Shown one piece after another: positions 53,184 to 61,197 of a stretch of 64,000 bases of DNA; the first letter of the stretch is position 1, and every line of letters starts with the position of its first letter. Source of the DNA: CAJQLB01 sp041392065 (GTDB lineage: Bacteria > Bacteroidota > Bacteroidia > Flavobacteriales > Flavobacteriaceae); assembly GCA_041392065.1 (NCBI GenBank), contig JAWKMU010000005.1, positions 62,001-126,000 of the forward strand, in the 5' to 3' direction. A program made the position numbers and the translations under genes. The notes beneath the pieces are model-generated. The model was not told where the DNA came from and ran no database searches. It worked only from the letters and a program-made list of their open reading frames with translations.

Positions 53184-53591
53184 ATGCAAAAATATGTTTC
53201 CATACTTTTTGTTTTAGGGCTGGTTTTAAGTTGCGACTTAGAAGAATCAAAAAATTACGTTTGGCACACAAAAGAAGTGACAGCTACAGCTTATAATTCG
53301 TTATCCTATCAAACTAATGATCAACCTAATATTACTGCATTTGGTGATACACTCTCTCCTGGAATGAAGTGCATTGCTGTGTCAAGAGATTTATTGCGAC
53401 TAGGCTTAAAACACAATACTTTGGTTACTATTGAGGGTTTTGATGGTGTTTTTCTGGTTAAAGATAAAATGCACCATCGTTGGAAAAACCGCATTGATAT
53501 TTACATGGGAAACAATGTAAAAGAAGCCAAAAAATGGGGACGAAAAAAACTTGAAATAAAATACAGACTCGAAGTAAAAGACTCTATTTAA
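53184..53591 (+). CDS. 3D-domain lipoprotein
   Basis: A lipoprotein of 135 aa (signal peptide ending GLVLSC, Cys17) with a 3D domain: the TATAYNSL start, FGDTLSPGMKCIAVSRDLL, and KDKMHHRWKNRIDIYMGNN with the Asp residues that give the family its name. Such domains occur in lytic transglycosylase-like and resuscitation-type proteins acting on peptidoglycan. The last 8 bases overlap the convergent ybaB gene. Confidence 0.85.
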   Translation: MQKYVSILFVLGLVLSCDLEESKNYVWHTKEVTATAYNSLSYQTNDQPNITAFGDTLSPGMKCIAVSRDLLRLGLKHNTLVTIEGFDGVFLVKDKMHHRWKNRIDIYMGNNVKEAKKWGRKKLEIKYRLEVKDSI

Positions 53592-53907
53592 ACAAATCCA
53601 ATCCTGGAATATTTGGCATACCTTCTTTAGCAACAGCAGCCACTTCAGTTTCATGCACATTACTAGCTTTTTCAATCGCTTTATTAAGGGTTAAAATCAG
53701 GTAGTCTTCCAGTTGTTCCTTGTCCTGTAATAGTTCTTCGTCAATAGTTATAGATTTTATAACTCTATTTGCATTAACGGTTATTTTTAGTAAGCCATCA
53801 GAACTAGCTTCATCAATGTATACTGAGTTTAATCGTACTTTTGTAGCTTCAACTTTGGCTTGGGTTTCTTTAAGTTTTCCCATCATTCCCATTAAATCTC
53901 CAAACAT
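53584..53907 (-). CDS. YbaB/EbfC family nucleoid-associated protein
   Basis: A small DNA-binding dimer of 107 aa. The start MFGDLMGMMGKLKETQAKVEATKVRL and the central SSDGLLKITVNANRVIKSITIDEELL are typical. It has no recR or dnaX next to it here, unlike in many bacteria. The 3' end overlaps the 3D lipoprotein gene by 8 bases on the opposite strand. A -7 box (TAGTTTTG) lies upstream at 53933-53940. Confidence 0.9.
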   Translation of the reverse strand: MFGDLMGMMGKLKETQAKVEATKVRLNSVYIDEASSDGLLKITVNANRVIKSITIDEELLQDKEQLEDYLILTLNKAIEKASNVHETEVAAVAKEGMPNIPGLDLFK

Positions 53908-53932
53908 AATTTTATCGTTATTAGTTTCTATG

Positions 53933-53940
53933 CAAAACTA
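53933..53940 (-). promoter_or_regulatory. -7 box (TAGTTTTG, minus strand) for ybaB
   Basis: A TAnnTTTG match, 25 bases before the ybaB ATG and divergent from the S9 peptidase promoter 11 bases away. Confidence 0.45.
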
Positions 53941-53951
53941 TTTAATTTTTA

Positions 53952-53959
53952 TATTTTTG
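53952..53959 (+). promoter_or_regulatory. -7 box (TATTTTTG) for the S9 peptidase gene
   Basis: An exact TAnnTTTG, 30 bases before the TTG start codon at 53990. Confidence 0.5.
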
Positions 53960-53989
53960 AATGTTTAAAAAAGTATAAAATTTTACTTC

Positions 53990-56050
53990 TTGAAAAAAAA
54001 CGTTTTCCCTCCAATAGCCAAGAAAATTCCTAAAGAATTAATAGTGCATAATGATGTTAGAATTGATAATTATTTCTGGATGAACGACAGGGAAAATCCA
54101 GAGGTAATTCAATATATAGAGGATGAAAATGCCTTTTGTGATGCAACTTTAAAACATACAGAGCAATTTCAAAACAATTTGTTTGAAGAAATGAAGGCTC
54201 GTATTAAAGAAGATGACGAATCTGTGCCTTACAAATTCAATGGTTATTGGTACATTTTAAAGTTTGAAACTGGAAAGGATTATCCAATTTATATAAGAAG
54301 AAAAGAGTCTTTAGATGCTCCTGACGAACTTTTGTTTGACTGTAATAAAATGGCAGAAGGATACTCTTACTTTAAGCTTACTGGAATGAGTATAAGTCCA
54401 GATAACACTAAGGTTTCCTATGGATTAGACACTTTAGGAAGACGACAATATACATTGCATATTAAGGACTTAATCACAAATAAAATATTTCCAGAATGTA
54501 TAGAAAACACATCAGGATCATCGTCTTGGGCAAACGACAATAAAACCCTGTTTTATACTTCAAAAAATGAACAGACACTTCGTTCAGAAAATGTATTTAA
54601 GCATATATTGAATACAAATCCCAAAGATGATGTTTTAGTATTTCATGAAAAAGACGATACATTTAACGTAACTGTTTATAAGACCAAATCAAGACAGTTT
54701 ATCGTTATAGCCAGCCATAGTACCTTAACTAATGAATATCAAATTTTAGATGCCAATAAACCAGAAGCTAAGTTTAGATTATTTCAGCCAAGGATTAGAG
54801 GTTTGGAGTATGGTATTTCACATTTTAAAGATCATTTTTACATTTTGACTAATCTTGATAATGCTAATAATTTTAAGCTCATGAAAGCTAATATCAACAA
54901 AACAGATATTGAGTTTTGGGAAGAAGTAATTCCGCATCGAGATGATGTGATGCTTGAAGATATTGATATTTTCAAAGATTTTTTAGTCCTCAGCGAACGT
55001 GAAAATGGATTAAATCAAATTCGCATTAAGCGTTGGGATAATACTGATGATTATTATCTGCCTTTTGATAACGAAACTTATACTGCGTATACTGGAACAA
55101 ATGTAGATTTTGACACAACTACATTGCGCTACGGTTACAATTCGCTAACTACACCAGCATCTGTTATAGATTTTGATATGGTCACAAAAGCCAAAGATGT
55201 CAAAAAAGAACAAGAAGTTTTAGGAGGCACTTTTAAAAAGGATAATTATGTGTCAGAGCGAATTTGGGCAACAGCAAGTGATGGTACAAAAATTCCAATG
55301 TCTGTTGTACATCATAAAAATACTAAAAAAAGTAAGGAAACACCTCTATTAATTTACGCTTATGGAGCTTATGGTCATACTATTGATCCTTATTTTTCAA
55401 CAATAAGATTGTCTTTGCTTGATAGAGGTTTTATTTATGTAATTGCTCACATTAGAGGAAGTGAATATTTAGGAAGACCATGGTATGATAGCGGAAAATT
55501 AATGTTAAAAAAAAACACATTTACAGATTTTATTGATTGCACAAAGCATTTGATAAATCAAAACTATTCATCTCCAGAACATTTGTATGCAATGGGAGGG
55601 AGCGCTGGAGGATTGCTTATGGGAAGTGTTATTAACATGGCTCCAAATTTATATAAAGGTGTTGTTGCTCAAGTACCTTTTGTAGATGTAATAACGACGA
55701 TGCTTGACGATTCTATTCCTTTAACCACTGGAGAGTATGACGAATGGGGAAATCCTAACGATATAGCTTATTATAACTATATAAAATCCTATTCACCTTA
55801 TGACAATGTAACTCATCAAGACTATCCTAATTTGTTGGTAACTTCTGGGTTACATGACAGCCAAGTACAATATTGGGAACCAACAAAATGGGTTGCAAAG
55901 CTTAGAGAATATAAGAAAAAAGATAATTTATTGTTACTTAAGACCAATATGGATGCTGGTCATGGTGGAGCTTCTGGACGATTTGAGTCGTTAAAAGAAG
56001 ATGCTTTAGAATTCGCCTTTATTTTAGATTTAGAAGGCATAAAAAGTTAG
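53990..56050 (+). CDS. S9 family peptidase (oligopeptidase B / prolyl oligopeptidase), TTG start
   Basis: A serine peptidase of 686 aa. The N-terminal beta-propeller is followed by a C-terminal alpha/beta hydrolase with Ser in MGGSAGGLLMGS, Asp in TSGLHDSQVQYWEP and His in MDAGHGGASGR. It lacks a signal peptide and is probably cytoplasmic, as for oligopeptidase B (PtrB). The frame has a stop at 53966-53968 and no ATG before residue 30, so the TTG at 53990, which gives MKKNVFPPIAKKIPKELIVHND, is the best start. Confidence 0.92.
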   Translation: MKKNVFPPIAKKIPKELIVHNDVRIDNYFWMNDRENPEVIQYIEDENAFCDATLKHTEQFQNNLFEEMKARIKEDDESVPYKFNGYWYILKFETGKDYPIYIRRKESLDAPDELLFDCNKMAEGYSYFKLTGMSISPDNTKVSYGLDTLGRRQYTLHIKDLITNKIFPECIENTSGSSSWANDNKTLFYTSKNEQTLRSENVFKHILNTNPKDDVLVFHEKDDTFNVTVYKTKSRQFIVIASHSTLTNEYQILDANKPEAKFRLFQPRIRGLEYGISHFKDHFYILTNLDNANNFKLMKANINKTDIEFWEEVIPHRDDVMLEDIDIFKDFLVLSERENGLNQIRIKRWDNTDDYYLPFDNETYTAYTGTNVDFDTTTLRYGYNSLTTPASVIDFDMVTKAKDVKKEQEVLGGTFKKDNYVSERIWATASDGTKIPMSVVHHKNTKKSKETPLLIYAYGAYGHTIDPYFSTIRLSLLDRGFIYVIAHIRGSEYLGRPWYDSGKLMLKKNTFTDFIDCTKHLINQNYSSPEHLYAMGGSAGGLLMGSVINMAPNLYKGVVAQVPFVDVITTMLDDSIPLTTGEYDEWGNPNDIAYYNYIKSYSPYDNVTHQDYPNLLVTSGLHDSQVQYWEPTKWVAKLREYKKKDNLLLLKTNMDAGHGGASGRFESLKEDALEFAFILDLEGIKS

Positions 56051-56067
56051 TTTTAAAAAAAAAGTCC

Positions 56068-56075
56068 TATTTTTG
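56068..56075 (+). promoter_or_regulatory. -7 box (TATTTTTG) for the PLP synthase gene
   Basis: An exact TAnnTTTG, 49 bases before the ATG at 56125, directly after the peptidase stop. Confidence 0.45.
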
Positions 56076-56124
56076 CCGAGTTTAAGTTACGTTTTTTTAA
56101 ATTAGTAACACATTAATAGCGTTT

Positions 56125-57165
56125 ATGAATCAAAAAAAGCAAGTATTTGATAACGTATTGCAACTTATAGGCAAAACACCACTTATCAAATTAAACACTA
56201 TAACATCTGAATTTGAAGGTGATTATTTTGCAAAAGTAGAATCCTTTAATCCAGGGCACTCCACAAAAGATAGAATCGCGCTTTATATTATAGAAGAAGC
56301 AGAAAGAAGAGGCATCCTAAAGCCAGGCGACACCATTATTGAAACTACTTCAGGAAACACTGGTTTTAGTATAGCAATGGTAAGTATCATAAAAGGCTAT
56401 GATTGTATTTTAGCTGTAAGTTCAAAATCATCTGCAGATAAGATAGACATGCTTAAAACAATGGGAGCAAAGGTTTACGTTTGCCCTGCTCATGTAAGTG
56501 CAGATGACCCTCGTTCTTATTATGAAGTTGCAAAACGTTTGCATCAAGAAATTAAAGGCTCAGTCTATATCAATCAATATTTCAATGATTTAAATACTGA
56601 AGCACATTATAAATCTACAGGACCTGAAATTTGGGAACAAACAGAAGGTAAAATCACTCATTTTGTAGCTTGTAGTGGTACTGGTGGAACTATTTCAGGT
56701 ACTGCAAGGTATTTAAAAGAACAAAATCCAAATATTAAAGTTATAGGTGTTGACGCTTATGGTTCAGTATTGAAAAAATATCACGAAACACGTGAATTAG
56801 ATACTGATGAAATTTATCCATACAGAATAGAAGGCTTAGGTAAAAACCTAATTCCTACAGCTACAGATTTTGATGTTATAGATAAATTTGTAAAAGTAAC
56901 TGATGAAGAAAGTGCGCATACAGCTCGTGAAATAGCCAGAACCGAAGGTTTATTTGTAGGTTATACAAGTGGAGCAGTAATGCAAGCCCTAAAACAACTT
57001 AATGCTGAAGGAGAATTTAAAAAAGGAGATAATATTGTTGTCATTTTTCCAGATCATGGTTCACGTTATATGAGTAAGGTTTACAGTGATAAATGGATGG
57101 AAGAACAAGGCTTTTTTGACAATGAAAATGAAGTTTCGGTTAAAACGGTTCAGTACATAAAATAA
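56125..57165 (+). CDS. PLP-dependent cysteine-synthase-family enzyme, possible cysteate synthase (CapA-like)
   Basis: A fold-type II PLP enzyme of 346 aa. The PLP lysine is in ESFNPGHSTKDRIAL, the substrate loop is ETTSGNTGFSIAM and the phosphate-binding loop is CSGTGGTISGTARYL. By family it could be cysteine synthase. The Cys/cystathionine-type loop SFNPGHSTKDR (His where typical CysK has Gly-x-Ser) and the position directly before an alpha-oxoamine synthase point instead to the sulfonolipid (capnine) pathway. There, a related enzyme makes L-cysteate from O-phosphoserine and sulfite. This assignment is inference. Confidence 0.8.
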   Translation: MNQKKQVFDNVLQLIGKTPLIKLNTITSEFEGDYFAKVESFNPGHSTKDRIALYIIEEAERRGILKPGDTIIETTSGNTGFSIAMVSIIKGYDCILAVSSKSSADKIDMLKTMGAKVYVCPAHVSADDPRSYYEVAKRLHQEIKGSVYINQYFNDLNTEAHYKSTGPEIWEQTEGKITHFVACSGTGGTISGTARYLKEQNPNIKVIGVDAYGSVLKKYHETRELDTDEIYPYRIEGLGKNLIPTATDFDVIDKFVKVTDEESAHTAREIARTEGLFVGYTSGAVMQALKQLNAEGEFKKGDNIVVIFPDHGSRYMSKVYSDKWMEEQGFFDNENEVSVKTVQYIK

Positions 57166-57181
57166 AAAGTAGCACATAGAT

Positions 57182-57221
57182 AAACCTGCAATTTTTTGAT
57201 TATAAAATTGCAGGTTTTTTT
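57182..57221 (+). terminator. Intrinsic terminator
   Basis: Stem AAACCTGCAATTTT / AAAATTGCAGGTTT with an 8-base loop and a T run. It shows that the PLP synthase and the oxoamine synthase can be separate transcripts. Confidence 0.9.
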
Positions 57222-57280
57222 GTGCAAAATAGTTATAAACAATGTTGGTAAAATTATTATGTTAGAACAATTTAATTGCA

Positions 57281-57288
57281 TAATTTTG
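57281..57288 (+). promoter_or_regulatory. -7 box (TAATTTTG) for the oxoamine synthase gene
   Basis: An exact TAnnTTTG, 26 bases before the ATG at 57315. Confidence 0.45.
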
Positions 57289-57314
57289 TTGCCTAACTAA
57301 GACTAAATTATTGA

Positions 57315-58574
57315 ATGAAGGATTTATTCGAAAAAATCTACAAGGATAAAGGACCTTTAGGAAAATGGGCTTCTCAAGCAGAAGGCTATTTCGTGTTTCC
57401 TAAACTTGAAGGGCAGATAAGCAACAGAATGAAATTCCAAGGAAAAGAAGTTATAACTTGGAGTATTAACGATTATTTAGGATTGGCAAACCATCCCGAA
57501 GTACGTAAAACTGATGCCGAAGCAGGAGCAGAATATGGTTCTGCTTATCCAATGGGAGCTCGTATGATGTCTGGTCATACAGATTTACATGAAAAGTTGC
57601 AAAATGAATTGGCTGCGTTTGTTAACAAAGAAGCAGCTTATTTATTGAATTTTGGATATCAAGGCATGGTATCTACTATCGATGCTTTAGTTGGTAAAGA
57701 CGATATTATTGTTTATGATGTAGATTCTCATGCTTGCATTATTGATGGTGTTCGTCTACACATGGGAAAACGCTTCACGTATAAGCACAATGACATTGAA
57801 AGCTTAGAGAAAAACCTTGAGCGTGCTACTAAAATGGCAGAACAAACTGGAGGAGGAATTTTAGTAATTTCTGAAGGTGTGTTTGGAATGCGTGGTGAAC
57901 AAGGTATTTTAAGAGAAATAGTAGCTCTAAAAGAAAAATATAATTTCCGTTTTTTAGTTGATGATGCTCATGGTTTTGGTACTTTAGGTAAAACTGGAGC
58001 AGGAGCAGGAGAAGAGCAAGGTGTACAAAAAGATATCGATGTTTATTTTGCAACTTTTGCAAAATCTATGGCGAGTACAGGTGCTTTTATTGCAGCTGAT
58101 CAAGAAATTATTGACTACTTAAAGTACAATTTACGTTCTCAAATGTTTGCTAAATCGTTACAAATGCAACTTGTAAAAGGAGCTTTAAAGCGTTTGGAAA
58201 TGTTAAAGACAATGCCAGAATTAAAAAATAATTTATGGACTATTGTTAACGCATTACAATCTGGTTTAAAAGAACGTGGTTTTGATATTGGAACAACTCA
58301 AAGTTGCGTAACTCCTGTATACTTAAAAGGAAGTATTCCTGAGGCAATGGCATTAGTAAAAGATTTAAGAGAAAATTATGGAATATTCTGTTCTATAGTA
58401 GTTTATCCTGTGATACCTAAAGGATTAATTTTACTTAGAATGATTCCTACTGCAACACACACTTTAGAAGATGTTAAAGAGACTTTAGATGCTTTTGATG
58501 GTATAAGAAGTAGGTTAGAAAACGGAACATACAAGCGTTTATCTGCTGCTGTTGCTGCTGCAATGGGAGAATAA
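57315..58574 (+). CDS. Alpha-oxoamine synthase, likely cysteate/serine acyltransferase (CapB/SPT-like)
   Basis: A 419-aa PLP enzyme of the alpha-oxoamine synthase family that condenses an amino acid with an acyl donor and releases CO2. Motifs are INDYLGLANHPEV, YPMGARMMSGHTDLHEKLQNELA, VDDAHGFGTLGKTGAGAGEEQGV and the PLP lysine in FATFAKSMASTGAF. Candidates are serine palmitoyltransferase (sphingolipids), cysteate acyltransferase (capnine sulfonolipids, as described in Flavobacterium and Capnocytophaga) and 2-amino-3-ketobutyrate CoA ligase. The neighbouring cysteate-synthase-like gene and the GNAT acyltransferase make the lipid role most likely. Confidence 0.85.
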   Translation: MKDLFEKIYKDKGPLGKWASQAEGYFVFPKLEGQISNRMKFQGKEVITWSINDYLGLANHPEVRKTDAEAGAEYGSAYPMGARMMSGHTDLHEKLQNELAAFVNKEAAYLLNFGYQGMVSTIDALVGKDDIIVYDVDSHACIIDGVRLHMGKRFTYKHNDIESLEKNLERATKMAEQTGGGILVISEGVFGMRGEQGILREIVALKEKYNFRFLVDDAHGFGTLGKTGAGAGEEQGVQKDIDVYFATFAKSMASTGAFIAADQEIIDYLKYNLRSQMFAKSLQMQLVKGALKRLEMLKTMPELKNNLWTIVNALQSGLKERGFDIGTTQSCVTPVYLKGSIPEAMALVKDLRENYGIFCSIVVYPVIPKGLILLRMIPTATHTLEDVKETLDAFDGIRSRLENGTYKRLSAAVAAAMGE

Positions 58575-58591
58575 ATTGCACTATAAAAATT

Positions 58592-58623
58592 AAAAAAAGC
58601 CACTCGAAAGAGTGGCTTTTTTT
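58592..58623. terminator. Bidirectional terminator
   Basis: Stem AAAAAAAGCCACTC / GAGTGGCTTTTTTT with a stable GAAA tetraloop between convergent genes. Confidence 0.92.
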
Positions 58624-59743
58624 ATACAATATCTTTTACATAAGTACAGCGCCTTTTAAACACTTCTGGTTTGAAATTTTTCCAGAGTTGATGTATAGCA
58701 GTATTATCGTCCAATTCGGGACCTCTAATACACATTTCTATATCTTTCTCCTTAAATGTTTTGTAAAACTCTTCAAAAATAATGGCTGTAACACCTTTAT
58801 TTTGATATTCTGGTAAAACACCTATTAAGTAAAAAGTTACTGTTTTACTATGTTTTTTAGCTTTTAATAAGTGGAATATTCCGAAAGGAAATAATTTTCC
58901 ATTCATTTTCTGTAATGCTTTGGCATAGGAAGGCGTTACAATTCCGAAGCCTACTAATTTATCATCTTTATCTAAAACAAATTTTACGTATTCCGGATTT
59001 AAAAAACTGATAAATTTCTTTTTAAAGTACTCTCTTTGTTCATCATTTATATCAACAAAAGAGGATAATACCGAATGCGATTTACTAAAAACATCAAACA
59101 TTTCGTTTGCATGTGGCAGAATATCTTTATTGTTTGTAAAATTTAAGGCTCTGAGCTGATACCTCTTTTTAACTAGCTCTTGAATTCGTGAGAAATATTC
59201 AGGTTTGATATTCTCAAACTTCATCTTATTTTCAGAATATCCTTTACCAAAGGTCATTCCATAGTTTTCTAAATGCGTTACATAATAAGGGTAATTTTCC
59301 CAAGTAATCATACTGCCAATATGGTCATTGCCTTCATAAACTACACCAACTTTATCCAGATTTGAAAAACCAATAGGACCTTCAATAAAATCTAAATTAT
59401 TTTCCTTTCCAATCTCGTTTACTTTATCAAGCAATGCGTTTGTGACTTCTTGGTTGTCAATTACATCAAACCATCCAAAGCGCATTTTTTTAATTCCTTG
59501 TTCTTTTACTTCAATCCAATTGATTAAGGCAGCAACCCTTCCAACAACTTTTCCATTTTGGTAAGCAAGAAAAAAACGACCTTCTGCATTTTGAAAAACA
59601 GGATTTACATTTTTATCAAATGTTTGTAATTCTTCATTGATAATTGGTGGAATCCAAAACGAAGAGTTTTTATAGAGTGAAAAAGGAAATTTCACAAATG
59701 CTTTAAGTTCCTTTTTGGTGGTCGCTTCTTTTATACTTATCAT
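58622..59743 (-). CDS. GNAT-like acyltransferase, possible N-acyl (ceramide-type) synthase
   Basis: A 373-aa protein that is sometimes labelled GTP cyclohydrolase in databases, but no such motif is seen. The sequence is GNAT-like: FPFSLYKNSSFWIPPIINEELQTFDKNVNP, the GRFFLAYQNGKVVGRVAALIN strand set, EGPIGFSNLDKVGVVYEG, and a C-terminal acetyl-CoA-like loop VTFYLIGVLPEYQNKGVTAIIFEEF. Bacterial ceramide synthases are reported to be GNAT-type N-acyltransferases. Lying opposite an oxoamine synthase, this may N-acylate the sphingoid or capnine base. It starts 4 bases after the outer-membrane protein gene, as an operon. Confidence 0.78.
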   Translation of the reverse strand: MISIKEATTKKELKAFVKFPFSLYKNSSFWIPPIINEELQTFDKNVNPVFQNAEGRFFLAYQNGKVVGRVAALINWIEVKEQGIKKMRFGWFDVIDNQEVTNALLDKVNEIGKENNLDFIEGPIGFSNLDKVGVVYEGNDHIGSMITWENYPYYVTHLENYGMTFGKGYSENKMKFENIKPEYFSRIQELVKKRYQLRALNFTNNKDILPHANEMFDVFSKSHSVLSSFVDINDEQREYFKKKFISFLNPEYVKFVLDKDDKLVGFGIVTPSYAKALQKMNGKLFPFGIFHLLKAKKHSKTVTFYLIGVLPEYQNKGVTAIIFEEFYKTFKEKDIEMCIRGPELDDNTAIHQLWKNFKPEVFKRRCTYVKDIV

Positions 59744-59747
59744 AAAG

Positions 59748-60728
59748 TTAGTTTATGCCATTGCCATCTTCATCAAAATCGTTTTTTCTGTTTCTCGATT
59801 TTCTGTTTTTGCGTTTGGCTTCGTCTTCAACAGAGTTGTTATTGTCAACTTCTTTGTCTTGGTGCATATCAAAACGATAAGAGGCTCCTAAGCTTACATT
59901 AAAAACAGAAGGAGTATCTTTAGTATTTACAGTAAGTGCAGTATCTAACTGAAAATCTTTGTTCCATAAATAAGCACCTCCAAATCTGAATAGATTATCA
60001 GCATAAAAATCACTTTGTATGCCTTGAGTTTCACCAAAAACAACCCATTGCTGATTAATGGATTTTGTTAGCGTTATTAAATATTGAAAATCTGATTGGT
60101 CTGTGCCAATTCTATCTTTCAAAAAATTCATAACCAAAACCCAACCTCCAACAAAATTGTGCTGCGTAGCAAGCATTACCTTTGGACTAATACCTTCAAC
60201 TCCAACAGCTGTGTAAGGATTGTTTTTAGTGTCAAAATTAGCACCTACATATACAGCAACAGCAGGAATCAGCTCTTTCCATTTAAACTTTCGGTTAGCC
60301 CAATAACTATATAAGTTTGGTTTTTCTTCTTCAGAATTTTTATAAGGATCATAAATAAGGTACTTTGCACCTAATGCAACACTTTTAAAGTTTGCGCGCG
60401 AATTTTCTAAAGTAATGGCTGAGCGATTATCTGTAAATGTGTCGTTTTGGTAAGTGCCTTCAATGTTTAGCTCAAGCTGTTCAAATAGTAAACCATAACG
60501 AGCCGAAAAATCTGCACCAAAACCAGAAACTTCGTATTGTAATGGTGTATGTTTTTCTTTAACGATGTATGGTCCTAATTCAAGTTGAAACACATTGGTG
60601 CCAACTGAAAAGGCACTTTTTGAAAGTCCAGGTCTGTTGGAGTTAATGACTTCGGTGTACTGAGCAAAACCAACTGTTGTTGCCAACAAAAAGGTAAGCT
60701 GTAGAAATAGGGTTCTTAAACGTTCCAT
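59748..60728 (-). CDS. Outer-membrane transporter-like protein (MetA-pathway porin type)
   Basis: A 326-aa protein with a signal peptide ending TVGFAQ and repeated amphipathic beta strands (FQLELGPYIVKEKHTPLQYEVSGFGADFSARYGLL; VSLGASYRFDM), typical of the phenol-degradation MetA-type transporter family. The C-terminus is charged and low complexity (KRKNRKSRNRKNDFDEDGNGIN). The start is the ATG at 60728: the upstream ATG at 60749 lies inside the -7 box. It is the first gene of an operon with the GNAT-like acyltransferase. Confidence 0.82.
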   Translation of the reverse strand: MERLRTLFLQLTFLLATTVGFAQYTEVINSNRPGLSKSAFSVGTNVFQLELGPYIVKEKHTPLQYEVSGFGADFSARYGLLFEQLELNIEGTYQNDTFTDNRSAITLENSRANFKSVALGAKYLIYDPYKNSEEEKPNLYSYWANRKFKWKELIPAVAVYVGANFDTKNNPYTAVGVEGISPKVMLATQHNFVGGWVLVMNFLKDRIGTDQSDFQYLITLTKSINQQWVVFGETQGIQSDFYADNLFRFGGAYLWNKDFQLDTALTVNTKDTPSVFNVSLGASYRFDMHQDKEVDNNNSVEDEAKRKNRKSRNRKNDFDEDGNGIN

Positions 60729-60746
60729 TTTGATTAAGTTATGATT

Positions 60747-60754
60747 CAAATATA
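60747..60754 (-). promoter_or_regulatory. -7 box (TATATTTG, minus strand)
   Basis: A TAnnTTTG, 18 bases before the ATG at 60728. It contains the alternative ATG at 60749 and so excludes it as a start. Confidence 0.55.
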
Positions 60755-60807
60755 TGATTTTATTATTTTTTTATGACCTTTAAACGGTTTTTAAATTACA
60801 AGAATTG

Positions 60808-60815
60808 TATTTTTG
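60808..60815 (+). promoter_or_regulatory. -7 box (TATTTTTG) for the DUF4834 gene
   Basis: An exact TAnnTTTG, 16 bases before the ATG at 60832. Confidence 0.5.
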
Positions 60816-60831
60816 AACAAATATTTAATTC

Positions 60832-61110
60832 ATGCTTCAAACTGCATCACTTACAGGTTTTGTAAGAACAATTTTAATAATCCTTTTAATTTGGTATGGT
60901 TTAAAAATAGTAACAAGGTTGTTGGCTCCTTATCTTGTTCGTTATGTAAGCAAAAAAGCAGAGCAAAGGTTTGGACAACAATTTAGAACACAACAGAGGC
61001 CAAGTACTAAACAAAAAGAAGGCGAAATTTCTATTGATAAAATGCCTAACCAAAACACATCTGGGAATAAAGATTTAGGAGAATATGTAGATTACGAAGA
61101 AATAGACTGA
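60832..61110 (+). CDS. DUF4834 family protein
   Basis: A small single-pass membrane protein of 92 aa matching the DUF4834 family of flavobacteria. It has a membrane helix (GFVRTILIILLIWYGLKIVTRLLAPYLV), a basic region (KKAEQRFGQQFRTQQRP) and a conserved acidic end (EYVDYEEID). Function is unknown. Its place before yfhO is common in this group. Confidence 0.88.
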   Translation: MLQTASLTGFVRTILIILLIWYGLKIVTRLLAPYLVRYVSKKAEQRFGQQFRTQQRPSTKQKEGEISIDKMPNQNTSGNKDLGEYVDYEEID

Positions 61111-61197
61111 TTGTCTTTTTCCTATTGTTTGAATCTTTATTTTTCAGTTTATAATTAAATATGTATTTTTCCTAATCATTGACATTATTTAATTTTC

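Noticed and set aside
53720..53968. Open frame opposite ybaB
   Set aside because: It is antisense to a well-conserved gene and crosses the divergent promoter region.
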